Shown: piece by piece, positions 7,853 through 16,481 of the stretch
How positions within the stretch are numbered: the first letter of the stretch is position 1
Layout of the letters: every line of letters begins with the position of its first letter
DNA from: Pseudonocardia oroxyli
GTDB taxonomy: Bacteria > Actinomycetota > Actinomycetes > Mycobacteriales > Pseudonocardiaceae
Reading direction: 5' to 3'
DNA: 64,000 nt
Assembly (NCBI RefSeq): GCF_900102195.1
Contig: NZ_FNBE01000007.1
Span: 203,271-267,270, forward strand
The notes under the pieces: generated by a model
Told to the model about the DNA's origin: nothing
The model's database searches: none
The model's input: only the letters and a program-made list of their open reading frames with translations
Program-made: the position numbers and the translations under genes

Positions 7853-8908
7853 TCAGGGCAGGGAGAGGACCCAGTCGCCCAGGTCCTCGGAGAACTCCAT
7901 CTGCACCAGGCCGCGGGCGCTCGCGGCGCGGACGAAGGCGGAGAAGCTGCCGAACCCGTAGCGCTTCTCGCTGAAGTCCGGGCTCCGCTTGCGCAACCGG
8001 TCCTTCAGCCCGGACAGCTGGGGCCGCCCCATCTCCCGCACGACGTCGGTGAGCAGCGCGAACGCCTCGGCGTCCGGCCCGTGCTCGGGGAAGTCGACGG
8101 CGGGATCGCCGGCCGCCGAACCCTGGGTCAGCACCACCACGCCCTGCTGTTCGAGGGTGCGCAGCAGCTCGCCGAACCCGCGTGAGCCGTAGTCGCCCTC
8201 GTCGAACGTCGGGTCCTTGCGCAGGATCGCCCGCTTGAGCCGGGAGCCCAGGATCGGCCCGTCGGCGTGGCGCTGCAGCCCGGCGAGCGTGCTGGCCACG
8301 AGCTTGGCGACGTCGACCTCCCGGGTCTCCTCCGCCTCCTCGGGCTCCTGCGCGGGCTCGGGCTCCGGTTCGGGCTGCGGGGCGGGCTTGGTCTGCGGCT
8401 TCGCGCGGCTCCGGCGCGGTCTGGGCTCGGCGTCGACCCCCGGCAGGCGGTCGTAGAACAGGAACTCGTCGCAGGCGGGCGGGAGCAGCGCGGACGTCGA
8501 GGACTGCACCCCGATCCCGATCACCCGCTTGTCCATCTCGCGCAGCTTGTGCACCAGCGGGGTGAAGTCCGAGTCCCCGGTGCCGATCGCGAACGTGGTG
8601 ATGAAGCCCCGCTCGTAGGCCAGCTCGATCGCGTCGACGGCCATCTTGATGTCCGCGGCGTTCTTGCGGCCCACGCCCATCCGCTGCGGCAGCTCGATGA
8701 GCTCCACCTGCTGGCGGACGAGCAGCCTGCGGTCCTCGTCGAAGAACGACCAGTCCGCGTAGGCGCGCCGGGTGACGACCCGCCCGCGCTCGGCCAGCGC
8801 GTCCGCCACCGGGCCGAGGTCGAAGGGCGAGACCCCGAGTCCGTCCCGCGCCCCGATCGCCAGGTTCTCGTAGTCGAGGAACAGGGCGATGCGTTCGTCG
8901 TCACTCAC
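7853..8908 (-). CDS. NYN-domain (LabA/PIN-like) protein with two OST-HTH domains
   Basis: The 351-residue protein starts at GTG 8908 (VSDDERIALFLDYENL). Residues 1-150 form an NYN/PIN-like nuclease domain with the acidic positions FLDYEN, DIKMAVDAIELA and GTGDSDF. A Pro/Glu-rich linker (PQPEPEPEPAQEPEE) follows, then two OST-HTH/LOTUS-like modules around residues 200-265 and 285-345, which bind RNA or nucleic acid in other proteins. A role in RNA turnover is inferred. The ORF upstream of 8908 lacks family sequence. Confidence 0.85.
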   Translation of the reverse strand: MSDDERIALFLDYENLAIGARDGLGVSPFDLGPVADALAERGRVVTRRAYADWSFFDEDRRLLVRQQVELIELPQRMGVGRKNAADIKMAVDAIELAYERGFITTFAIGTGDSDFTPLVHKLREMDKRVIGIGVQSSTSALLPPACDEFLFYDRLPGVDAEPRPRRSRAKPQTKPAPQPEPEPEPAQEPEEAEETREVDVAKLVASTLAGLQRHADGPILGSRLKRAILRKDPTFDEGDYGSRGFGELLRTLEQQGVVVLTQGSAAGDPAVDFPEHGPDAEAFALLTDVVREMGRPQLSGLKDRLRKRSPDFSEKRYGFGSFSAFVRAASARGLVQMEFSEDLGDWVLSLP

Positions 8909-9056
8909 CGGGCGGAGCGTAGTGGTCCCGGCGCGGGGGCCTGCGCCACCTCGCCCGCCGACCGCGTCACCCTTGCTCGTTAAATCTCCGTTCCGCTGAT
9001 GGACCACCCCACGACACCGGTGATTCACTGGGATCTCTCCCCTCGGAGGATCTTCG

Positions 9057-10067
9057 GTGGACGGACGGTTCGTCGGCTTCGTGTCCGCGCAGGACCCGCT
9101 GCACGGGTTCCTGGACCGGGTCCTGCGAGAGCGGCTGGGTGTGCGCACGCCGTACCCGGTCTTCCGCGTGCACCGGCTCAGCGGCTCCAACGAGGTCTAC
9201 GCGTACGAGGAGACCGGCACCGGCACCCGGCTGGTCTGCAAGTTCTTCGGTCCGCGCTTCGGCTGGGACCGGGACAAGGCGGCGTGGACGGCCGGGTGCG
9301 AGTACGAGGGCTACCGCACGCTGCGCGGGTACTCGCTGGTCGGCTCGCCGCACCACGTCGTCCGGCCGCTCGCCTGGGAGCGGGACATCAACTGCGTCCT
9401 GGCGTTGGAGTACTACCGGGGCGACCTGCTGATCCGGGCGATCGACCGGGCGGTGGGCGGAGACGGCAGGCTGCTGCGACGGCGGCTGACCGCGCTGGCC
9501 TGGTACCTCGCCACCCAGCACAACCGCACGGCGGGCGGGCCCGTGGACTTCGCCGCGGACGTGTCCTATCTGGACGACCAGCTGCGGGTGCTCACCGAGC
9601 GCGGCCGGATCGGCGGCTGGGAGACCGACGAGCTGCGCTGGCTCGGCGGGCTGTGGGCCGAGCGCGGGCACATGTGGGCGGACCAGGCGGTCTGGCTGCA
9701 CGGCGACGCGACCCCGGCCAACTTCCTGTTCGGCGGCGGGCAGAACGTCGGCGTGATCGACCTGGAGCGGATGAAGCGCGGGGACCGGATGTTCGACGTC
9801 GGCCGGTTGGCGGGCGAGCTGCAGCACGCCTTCCTGCGCGGCACCGGCGACCCGTACCGCGCCGAGCCGTTCATCGGGCACTTCCTCTGGGAGTACAGCT
9901 GCCACTTCCCGGACCGCCACGCGGCGTTCGCGTCGATCACCCGACGGCTGCCCTTCTACATGGCGCAGAACATGCTTCGGATCGCGCGCAACGACTACCT
10001 CCCGCACTCCTACGCGGGGAGACTGGTGGGGCGGGCCCGCGAACTCCTCCAGGCGGTGTCGTGCTGA
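9057..10067 (+). CDS. Aminoglycoside phosphotransferase/choline kinase-fold protein
   Basis: A 336-residue protein. HGDATPANFLF near residue 215 is the APH catalytic loop (HGDxxxxN) and GVIDLERM near 233 the metal-binding Asp segment. The N-lobe (YAYEETGTGTRLVCKFFG) has the expected lysine. Substrate unknown; such proteins phosphorylate small alcohols or antibiotics. The GTG at 9057 has GGAGG at 9045-9049. A HAD-family gene starts at or just after its stop, so the two form an operon. Confidence 0.8.
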   Translation: MDGRFVGFVSAQDPLHGFLDRVLRERLGVRTPYPVFRVHRLSGSNEVYAYEETGTGTRLVCKFFGPRFGWDRDKAAWTAGCEYEGYRTLRGYSLVGSPHHVVRPLAWERDINCVLALEYYRGDLLIRAIDRAVGGDGRLLRRRLTALAWYLATQHNRTAGGPVDFAADVSYLDDQLRVLTERGRIGGWETDELRWLGGLWAERGHMWADQAVWLHGDATPANFLFGGGQNVGVIDLERMKRGDRMFDVGRLAGELQHAFLRGTGDPYRAEPFIGHFLWEYSCHFPDRHAAFASITRRLPFYMAQNMLRIARNDYLPHSYAGRLVGRARELLQAVSC

Positions 10068-10093
10068 GGGGCGACCCCGTAGGCTCCGTCTCC

Positions 10094-10822
10094 GTGAACG
10101 TCCAGGCGGTCGCCTTCGACGTCAACGGCACCCTCGTCGACATCCTCACCGACGAGCACGACGAGCAGATCTACCGCGCGCTCGGCCACACCCTGACCTA
10201 CGCCGGGGTGGACCTGCGCCGCGGCGAGGTCCGCGACCTGTACTTCCGCTACCTGGACGAGCAGCGCTCGGCCAGCGCCGAGGAGTACCCGGAGTTCGAC
10301 GTCGTCGCGATCTTCGAGCGCATGCTCGTCGAGCACGGCACCGCCTTCACCGCCGCCCTGCCCGCGACCCGGCGGGCGGAGCTGCCGCTCTTCCTCGCCG
10401 AGCAGTACCGCGGGATCTCGCGGCGCCGCCTGCAGCTCTACCCGTGCGTCGACGAGGTGCTCGAGGCGCTCTCGGCCCGGTTCCCGCTCGCCATCGTCAC
10501 GGACGGACAGCACGCGTGGGCCCGCGCCGAGCTGCACCAGGTGGGTCTGCTGGAGCGGTTCTCACCCGTCGTCGTCTCGGGGGACCACGGGTACCGCAAG
10601 CCCGATCCGCGGCTGTTCACGCTGGTGTGCGCCGAGCTGGGGCTGGCCCCCGAGCACGTCCTCTACGTGGGCAACGACATGCACCGAGACGTCTTCGGCG
10701 CCCGTCGGGCGGGCATGCCGACGGTGATGTTCGTGTCCGGCCAGGGCGAGCAGACCTACCACGACACGGTGCCGGACCACATGATCTCCGACCACCGCGA
10801 GCTGCTCAGGATTCTGACCTAG
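10094..10822 (+). CDS. HAD superfamily hydrolase
   Basis: A 242-residue HAD protein: motif I AFDVNGTLVD, motif II IVTDGQ, motif III lysine in GYRKPDPRLF, and motif IV YVGNDMHRD. In motif I the second Asp of DxDGT is Asn (D9-V-N11), which removes the usual acid/base of phosphatases and suggests a different chemistry or weak activity. GTG at 10061, overlapping the previous stop, is an alternative in-frame start. It is probably co-transcribed with the APH-fold gene. Confidence 0.85.
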   Translation: MNVQAVAFDVNGTLVDILTDEHDEQIYRALGHTLTYAGVDLRRGEVRDLYFRYLDEQRSASAEEYPEFDVVAIFERMLVEHGTAFTAALPATRRAELPLFLAEQYRGISRRRLQLYPCVDEVLEALSARFPLAIVTDGQHAWARAELHQVGLLERFSPVVVSGDHGYRKPDPRLFTLVCAELGLAPEHVLYVGNDMHRDVFGARRAGMPTVMFVSGQGEQTYHDTVPDHMISDHRELLRILT

Positions 10823-11105
10823 CGACGAGCCAGACCGCGGCGACCACACCGACGCCCACCGCCGCCACCCCGCCCGCGACCTTCGCGGCGTGCGCGGCCT
10901 TCGCGACCAGCCTGGCCCGCAGGGCCTGCAGGCCCCGGTCCAGGTTCGCCAGGCTCTCGGCCAGCTCGGAGCGGGCCTCGTCGACCTGCTCCTCCCGCCC
11001 GTCCTGCAGGGCTTTGACCTGGGCTCGGAGCTCGTCGGAGGAGAGCACGGTGCCGTCCACGACCGGACGCTGTGCCACGACACGCAACGGATGGACCTCG
11101 CCCAC
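10806..11105 (-). CDS. DUF3618-like small single-pass membrane protein
   Basis: 99 residues: a charged helical region likely to form a coiled coil (residues 20-70), then one C-terminal membrane segment (VAGGVAAVGVGVVAAVWLVA). This layout matches actinobacterial DUF3618 proteins of unknown function, which often precede a phage-holin-family gene; no such partner is seen here. GTG at 11105 has GGGAGG upstream. The 3' end overlaps the convergent HAD gene by 17 bp. Confidence 0.72.
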   Translation of the reverse strand: MGEVHPLRVVAQRPVVDGTVLSSDELRAQVKALQDGREEQVDEARSELAESLANLDRGLQALRARLVAKAAHAAKVAGGVAAVGVGVVAAVWLVARSES

Positions 11106-11183
11106 GGTGACCTCCCGACTCGGCTCCTCCCACCATTCTGCGTGCGGGATCGCGCTTCGGCCACGGTCGAACGGCCAGGTCCG

Positions 11184-11591
11184 TTAGCGCACCGCGGCCC
11201 GGACCCGCTCGGCGGCCACCACGGGGTCCTCGTGCTCCCAGACCCGCACGCTGCGCCAGCCCGCCTCGGCCAGCTTCGCGTCGGTGTCGCGGTCCCGGCG
11301 CCGGTTCTCGGAGACCTTCCGCGCCCAGAACTCACCGTTCGTCTTCGCGACGGTGTGGTGCTCGGGGCAGCCGTGCCAGAAGCACCCGTCCAGGAACACC
11401 GCGACCCGAGCGCGGGAGAACACCAGGTCGGCGGTGCGGCGGACCCCCTTCAACGGCCGTGCGTTGACCCGGTACCGCAGGCCGAGCGCGTGCACCGCGG
11501 AGCGCAGGGCGAGCTCGGGCCCGGTATCGCGCCCCTTGTTCGACCGCATGCTCCGCCGCACCCCCGGCGAGCTGGCCCACGACTGCGCCAC
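11184..11591 (-). CDS. vsr: Very short patch repair (Vsr) endonuclease
   Basis: The 135-residue protein has the Vsr signature MRSNKGRDTGPELALRSAVH and the catalytic region ADLVFSRARVAVFLDGCFWH with CPEHH after it. Vsr nicks next to T:G mismatches that arise by deamination of methylcytosine. No cytosine methyltransferase gene is adjacent, so the partner must lie elsewhere or be lost. GTG at 11591 fits family length. Confidence 0.92.
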   Translation of the reverse strand: MAQSWASSPGVRRSMRSNKGRDTGPELALRSAVHALGLRYRVNARPLKGVRRTADLVFSRARVAVFLDGCFWHGCPEHHTVAKTNGEFWARKVSENRRRDRDTDAKLAEAGWRSVRVWEHEDPVVAAERVRAAVR

Positions 11592-11612
11592 CCACCGAAC
11601 CCTAGTGCGGCG

Positions 11613-12002
11613 CTAAGCCCTTCCAGGCCGCAGCACCGTCGCGGTGGTGACCAGCAGGATCACCACGCCGACGGACTCCACGACCAGGGTCTCCAGGGCG
11701 AGGTCGTACCCCAGCGACGACCGGATCCCGAACAGGCCCACGGTGAGCGCCAGGACCAGCGCCAACAGGGTGCCGGCGAGGAACAGCAGGCCGAGCACGC
11801 TGGCGACCTGCAGCAGCCTGCCCCGGGTCAGGAGCACCGCGAGGGCGAGGACCAGCCCGCCGATCGCGTTGAGCACGAACAGGATCCCGAGGATGCCGCC
11901 GGTGCCGTGGAACACCAGCCACAGGTGCAGTCCGCCCATCGCGAGCAGCGCCACCGCGCTCAGCACCTGCCAGACCATCGTGGACCGCCGTGTGTGGATC
12001 AT
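11613..12002 (-). CDS. Small four-helix membrane protein
   Basis: 129 residues with four hydrophobic segments (near 10-30, 36-58, 62-90 and 105-125) and a short basic N-terminus (MIHTRRST). No family was recognised. It lies head-to-head with the antiporter gene, and its start region overlaps upstream in-frame sequence of that gene, so the two probably share a promoter region. Confidence 0.7.
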   Translation of the reverse strand: MIHTRRSTMVWQVLSAVALLAMGGLHLWLVFHGTGGILGILFVLNAIGGLVLALAVLLTRGRLLQVASVLGLLFLAGTLLALVLALTVGLFGIRSSLGYDLALETLVVESVGVVILLVTTATVLRPGRA

Positions 12003-12067
12003 GGCTCCACCCTCCCGATGACGCGCCGCCTGGTAACGACACGGACGGGGCGCCCGAGCGGTTCAGC

Positions 12068-13282
12068 GTGCTCGCCCTCGTCGTCATCATGGTGATCCTG
12101 CTGGCCTGGGCGCTCGTGGCGGGCAGGCTCGCCCGGTTCAGCGTCACCATGCCGCTGGCCATGCTGGTGGCGGGGGTCCTGCTCACCGCGGGCCCGGCCC
12201 CGGTGTTCGTCTTCGATCTCGGGTTCGGCGCGCCGGACGGCGTGGTCGGCCAGGCCGAGCACATCGTCGAGGTCGTCCTGGCGATCCTGCTCTTCCTCGA
12301 CGCCACCGAGGTCCCGGGCGGGGTGTTGGGCCGCGAGCCGCGGCTCACCCTGCGGCTGCTGCTGATCGCGCTGCCGCTGTCCCTCGCGCTCGCCTGGGTC
12401 GCGGGGGTGCTGCTGTTCGACGGCACCGGGCTCTGGCTCCTGCTCGTCCTCGCGACGGTCGTGATGCCCGTCGACCTCGCCCCCGCGGCGGCGTTCGTCC
12501 GGGACCGGCGGGTGCCGGAACGGCTGCGCGCGCTGGTCAACACCGAGAGCGGGCTCAACGACGGCCTGGTCGCCCCCGTCTTCCTCATCGCCCTCGCCGT
12601 GGCCACGTCCGCCGAGGCGGAGGACGTGACCCACGCGGTGCTGGACGCGGTCCCGTCCCTGGTCATCGCCGTCGCCGTCGGCGTGGTGATCGGGTGGGTG
12701 GCGGCGCGCCTGTTGCGCCGGGTGCTGGACGCGGGCTGGACGTCGCCGTCCGCGCTGCGGATCGGGGTGCTCGCCCTGCCGCTGCTCGCCTACGGCACCG
12801 CGGTGGTGCTGGGCGGCAACGGCTTCGTGGCCGCGTTCGTCGCCGGGGTGCTGTTCGAGCCCGCGGCACGCACCCTGCCCGCGGGGACCCTGCACCTGAC
12901 CGAGGACGTCGGGGAGCTGCTGTCGCTGGCCCTGTGGTTCGTGTTCGGCGCCATCGTGAACCGGACCCTCGCGATCGGCTCGATCACCTGGCAGGTCGTG
13001 GTGTTCGCGCTGGTGGCGCTCACGGTCGCCCGGATCGCCCCGGTGGCGCTCTCGCTGGCGGGCACCACGATCGCGCCCCGGGACCGGCTGGTCCTGGGCT
13101 GGCTGGGCCCGCGCGGCATCGCGACGCTGGTCTTCGGACTGCTCGCCGTCGTGGACTTGCAGGGCCCCGAGACCGAGCTGGTCCTCGCCGTGACCGTGGT
13201 GACGGTCGTGGCGAGCATCGTCCTGCACGGCCTGTCGACCGGGCTGGTCATCCGCTCGTACGCGCGGCGCGCACCATCCTGA
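12068..13282 (+). CDS. Cation/proton antiporter (CPA1-like)
   Basis: A 404-residue polytopic protein with about twelve segments. Features include FLDATEVPGG near residue 80, VMPVDLAPAAAFVRD near 137 (acidic residue in the ion pathway), NTESGLNDGLVAP near 160 and LGPRGIATLVFG near 350, all typical of sodium or potassium/proton antiporters. GTG at 12068 begins the first membrane helix; longer in-frame starts reach 11990 but add a non-hydrophobic tail. Substrate ion not determinable. Confidence 0.83.
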   Translation: MLALVVIMVILLAWALVAGRLARFSVTMPLAMLVAGVLLTAGPAPVFVFDLGFGAPDGVVGQAEHIVEVVLAILLFLDATEVPGGVLGREPRLTLRLLLIALPLSLALAWVAGVLLFDGTGLWLLLVLATVVMPVDLAPAAAFVRDRRVPERLRALVNTESGLNDGLVAPVFLIALAVATSAEAEDVTHAVLDAVPSLVIAVAVGVVIGWVAARLLRRVLDAGWTSPSALRIGVLALPLLAYGTAVVLGGNGFVAAFVAGVLFEPAARTLPAGTLHLTEDVGELLSLALWFVFGAIVNRTLAIGSITWQVVVFALVALTVARIAPVALSLAGTTIAPRDRLVLGWLGPRGIATLVFGLLAVVDLQGPETELVLAVTVVTVVASIVLHGLSTGLVIRSYARRAPS

Positions 13283-13676
13283 TGTGCGGGATGCCGTCCT
13301 CGTCGAACTCCGCGCCGATCGCCGCGAAGCCGAACCGCTCGTAGAAGCCGCGGGCGTAGGTCTGGGCGTCGAGGACGGAGGGGGCGTCTCCGATCTCGAC
13401 CAGCGCGGCGCGCATGAGCGCGGCGGCCAGGCCGCTCCCGCGGGCCTTCTCGGCCGTGCACACCCGGCCGATCCGCCGGGTGCCGTCCGGTTCGGTGAGC
13501 ACGCGCAGGCAGGCGTCGACGTCCCCGGTCCACACGTGCCAGGTCGTCGGCAGGGTGTCCCGCCCGTCGACCTCCTGGTACGGACAGTCCTGCTCGACGA
13601 CGAACACCGCCACCCGCAACGCCAGGATCGCCTCCAGCTGCCGGGCCGTCAGCGCGTCACCGCGCGCGCTACGCAC
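13248..13676 (-). CDS. GNAT N-acetyltransferase, ElaA-like
   Basis: The 142-residue protein has the ElaA pattern: ALRVAVFVVEQDCPYQEVDG near the N-terminus, RIGRVCTAEKARGSGLAAAL for acetyl-CoA binding and YERFGFAAIGAEFDEDGIPH at the end. Acceptor substrate unknown. GTG at 13676 lies 8 nt inside the end of the upstream epoxide hydrolase gene, so the two are coupled. Its 3' end overlaps the convergent antiporter gene by 35 bp. Confidence 0.88.
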   Translation of the reverse strand: MRSARGDALTARQLEAILALRVAVFVVEQDCPYQEVDGRDTLPTTWHVWTGDVDACLRVLTEPDGTRRIGRVCTAEKARGSGLAAALMRAALVEIGDAPSVLDAQTYARGFYERFGFAAIGAEFDEDGIPHIRMVRAARTSG

Positions 13677-14691
13677 CGATGCTCCCGAAGAACTCGCGCA
13701 GCTCCTGGGCGTAGCGCTCGGGCTGCTCGACGGGGGCGAAGTGGCCCCCGCGCGGCGGATGGGTCAGGCGGACCAGGTTCGTGGTGCGTTCCAGCCAGGA
13801 GCGGGGCGGCGGCAGGACGTCCCCGCCGAACAGCGAGAACCCGGACGGCACCTCGACGCGCCGGGCGAGCTGCGCGGGCGGGATCGCGCCGTTGGCCGCG
13901 TACATCCGCATCGAGGAGCCGATCGTGCCCGTCTCCCAGTAGATCGTGAGATCGGCGAGCATGTCGTCCCGGCTCATGGCCCCGTCGCCCCAGGACACCA
14001 GCTTCTCGACGATCCACGCCGCCAGCCCGGCGGGTGAGTCGGTGAGCCCGACGGCGGCCGTCTGGGGCTTGGTCCGGTGCATCAGCCCGTACCCGCCCTC
14101 GACGGCGCTCCAGGCCGCGACCTCCCGCTGCCACGCCTGCTCCGCCTCCGTCAGGGGGGCCGGGTCGGCGGTCGCGGGCGAGAGCCCCGCGTCCATCCGG
14201 TGCACCGCGACCACCCGGTCCGGGAAGTCGAGCGCGAGGAAGCGGGCCACGGCGCTGCCGACGTCACCGCCCGCCACGGCGAAGCGCTCGTAGCCGAGCG
14301 TGGTCATCAGCTCCGCCCACAGCGCGGCGACGTCGACCGAGCTCAGCGGGGTCGCGGGGATGTCCGAGTAGCCGAACCCGGGCATGTCGGGCACGACGAC
14401 GTCGAACTCCTCGGCGAGCAGCGGCACGACCTTCGCGTACCGCCAGAACGAGTCCGGCCAGCCGTGCGCGAGCAGCAGCGGGAAGCGGCCGCTGCGCGCG
14501 TGCACGAGGTGGATGCCCAGGCCCCCGACCTCGACGCGGGTGCGCGGCAGCTCCTCGAGCGCGGGCACCGGCCACACGAACCCGTCCGCCCAGTAGTCGC
14601 ACAGCTCGCGCAGCAGCCCGACGTCCACGCCGGGCCCGTCGCCCTCCGGCCAGCGCGTGGCCCGCAGCCGCGCCCGCAGATCCTCGAACAC
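13669..14691 (-). CDS. Epoxide hydrolase family alpha/beta hydrolase
   Basis: 340 residues. An EHN-type N-terminal helical region (LRATRWPEGDG...LRELCDYW) precedes the alpha/beta hydrolase core with the oxyanion motif HGWPDS near residue 77 and the nucleophile elbow GGDVGS, where Asp is the nucleophile of epoxide hydrolases. The terminal GGHFAPVEQP supplies the catalytic His. Epoxide hydrolysis is likely, natural substrate unknown. GTG at 14691. First gene of a pair with the GNAT gene. Confidence 0.88.
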   Translation of the reverse strand: MFEDLRARLRATRWPEGDGPGVDVGLLRELCDYWADGFVWPVPALEELPRTRVEVGGLGIHLVHARSGRFPLLLAHGWPDSFWRYAKVVPLLAEEFDVVVPDMPGFGYSDIPATPLSSVDVAALWAELMTTLGYERFAVAGGDVGSAVARFLALDFPDRVVAVHRMDAGLSPATADPAPLTEAEQAWQREVAAWSAVEGGYGLMHRTKPQTAAVGLTDSPAGLAAWIVEKLVSWGDGAMSRDDMLADLTIYWETGTIGSSMRMYAANGAIPPAQLARRVEVPSGFSLFGGDVLPPPRSWLERTTNLVRLTHPPRGGHFAPVEQPERYAQELREFFGSIGA

Positions 14692-14706
14692 CCACCCACC
14701 CTAGGA

Positions 14707-14752
14707 CCCGTGAGCGGCGATCGTCGCTATGGCGACTATTGCCGCTCACGGG
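14707..14752. repeat. Palindromic hairpin with 21-nt arms
   Basis: CCCGTGAGCGGC..GTCGC pairs with GCGAC..GCCGCTCACGGG around a TATG loop; two mismatches fall in the middle of the arms. It sits in the 80-bp gap between the divergent epoxide hydrolase and ppk2 genes, where a terminator is not needed. It is a different family from the palindromes at 23960 and 34230. Confidence 0.6.
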
Positions 14753-14771
14753 GTGGGTGGGAGAGTGCGCC

Positions 14772-15581
14772 ATGGCCAAGAAGACGCCCAAGCGGTTCCC
14801 CAAGGAGATCTACGAGGCGGAGCTGCTGCGCCTGCAGGGCGAGCTGGTGCAGCTGCAGGAATGGGTGAAGGCCACCGGGACCCGGGTCGTCGTGATCTTC
14901 GAGGGCCGGGACGCCGCGGGCAAGGGCGGGGCGATCAAGCGGGTCACGGAGAACCTCAACCCCCGCGTCGCGCGCGTCGTGGCGCTGCCCGCGCCGACGG
15001 AGCGACAGAAGACCCAGTGGTACTTCCAGCGCTACGTGGAGCACCTGCCGGCTGCCGGGGAGATCGTGCTGATGGACCGGTCCTGGTACAACCGCGCGGG
15101 TGTCGAGCGGGTCATGGGGTTCTGCACCCCCGAGGAGTACAAGCGGTTCCTGCGCCAGTGCCCGGCGTTCGAGGAGATGCTGGTCGAGGACGGGATCCTG
15201 CTGCGCAAGTACTGGTTCTCGGTGAGCCCGCAGGAGCAGGAGAAGCGCTTCCGCGAGCGGCTGACCAACCCGCTCAAGCAGTGGAAGCTCTCCCCGATGG
15301 ACCTGGAGTCGATCTCCCGCTGGGACGACTACTCCCAGGCGAAGGACGACATGCTGGTGCACACGGACACCGAGGTCGCCCCCTGGACGATCGTGGAGTC
15401 CGAGGACAAGCGCCGCTCCCGGCTGAACATGATCGCCCACCTGCTGGACACCATCCCGTGGCAGCCGGTGCCCCAGCAGGTGCTCACCATCCCCGAGCGG
15501 CCGAAGGGCCGCGGCTACGTCCGGCCGCCGCGCGAGCTCGCCCGTGAGGTTCCCGACCACGCGTCGACGCTCCTGGCGTGA
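14772..15581 (+). CDS. ppk2: Polyphosphate kinase 2 (PPK2 family)
   Basis: A 269-residue single-domain PPK2. Walker A GRDAAGKGG at 45-53, Walker B IVLMDRSWYNR at 98-108 and the lid arginines RFRERLTNP near 175. PPK2 transfers phosphate between polyphosphate and nucleoside diphosphates, favouring NDP phosphorylation in many actinobacteria. ATG at 14772; the longer ORF start at 14739 lies inside the hairpin. The LLM gene follows by 12 bp and may be co-transcribed. Confidence 0.95.
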   Translation: MAKKTPKRFPKEIYEAELLRLQGELVQLQEWVKATGTRVVVIFEGRDAAGKGGAIKRVTENLNPRVARVVALPAPTERQKTQWYFQRYVEHLPAAGEIVLMDRSWYNRAGVERVMGFCTPEEYKRFLRQCPAFEEMLVEDGILLRKYWFSVSPQEQEKRFRERLTNPLKQWKLSPMDLESISRWDDYSQAKDDMLVHTDTEVAPWTIVESEDKRRSRLNMIAHLLDTIPWQPVPQQVLTIPERPKGRGYVRPPRELAREVPDHASTLLA

Positions 15582-15593
15582 TCTGCTGAGGGC

Positions 15594-16481
15594 ATGACTC
15601 TCGCTGTCAGTGCCTGGTTGGGGACCACCTGGTCGGCGTCGGACGTCGTGGCTGTCGGCCGCGAGGCCGAGGCCCTCGGTTACGACGGGCTGTGGGTGGC
15701 CGACCACTTCATGGCGAACACGGGGACCGAGGAGCGGTCGGACCGTGCGATGCGGGAGTGCTTCTCGCTGCTCGCCGGGCTGGCCACGGCCGTCCCCCGG
15801 GTGCGGCTGGGCAGCATGGTCGCCGGGATCACCTACCGGCACCCGGCCGTGCTCGCCGGCATCGCGGCGACGACGTCGGACCTGTCCGGCGGGCGCCTCG
15901 TCCTCGGCGTCGGTGCGGGCTGGCAGCTCAACGAACACGCCGCCTACGGCATCGAGCTCGGCCCGATCCGCACCCGGATCGACCGCTTCGAGGAGAGCCT
16001 CGCCGTGCTCGACGGCCTCCTCCGCACCGACCGCACCACACTGGACGGCACCCACTACACGATCTCCGACGCCCCGCGCGTGCCCGTGGAGCACCGGGTC
16101 CCCGTGATGATCGGCGCCTCCGGCGAGCAGCGCATGCTCGGCGTGGTGGCCCGTTGGGCGGACGAGTGGAACTGCTGGTCCACCCCCGAGGTCTTCGCCC
16201 ACAAGTCCGCCGTGCTCGACGAGCACTGCGCCCGGATCGGCCGGGACCCGAAGGAGATCCGCCGCTCCACCCAGGCCGTCTTCATGATCGACGGCAAGGC
16301 CGAGGACGTCCAGGGACCCGTCGTGGTGGCCGGGTCCGTCGCGGAGATCGTCGACACCATCGGACGGTGGCAGGAGGCCGGGATGGACGAGCTGCTCGTC
16401 CCGGGCATCCGCGGTAGCGCGGCGGAGGCCCGGGAGCTGTTCGGCCGGTTCCAGACCGAGATCAGGCCGCAGCTGGGGTAG
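15594..16481 (+). CDS. Luciferase-like (LLM) F420-dependent oxidoreductase
   Basis: 295 residues with LLM hallmarks: YDGLWVADHFM near residue 30, YRHPAVLAGIAATTSDLSGG near 82, LVLGVGAGWQLNEHAAYGI near 103 and RVPVMIGASGEQ near 167. GAGWxxxEH is typical of the F420-type subgroup. Substrate unknown. It follows ppk2 closely and overlaps the end of the convergent membrane gene by 20 bp. Confidence 0.9.
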   Translation: MTLAVSAWLGTTWSASDVVAVGREAEALGYDGLWVADHFMANTGTEERSDRAMRECFSLLAGLATAVPRVRLGSMVAGITYRHPAVLAGIAATTSDLSGGRLVLGVGAGWQLNEHAAYGIELGPIRTRIDRFEESLAVLDGLLRTDRTTLDGTHYTISDAPRVPVEHRVPVMIGASGEQRMLGVVARWADEWNCWSTPEVFAHKSAVLDEHCARIGRDPKEIRRSTQAVFMIDGKAEDVQGPVVVAGSVAEIVDTIGRWQEAGMDELLVPGIRGSAAEARELFGRFQTEIRPQLG

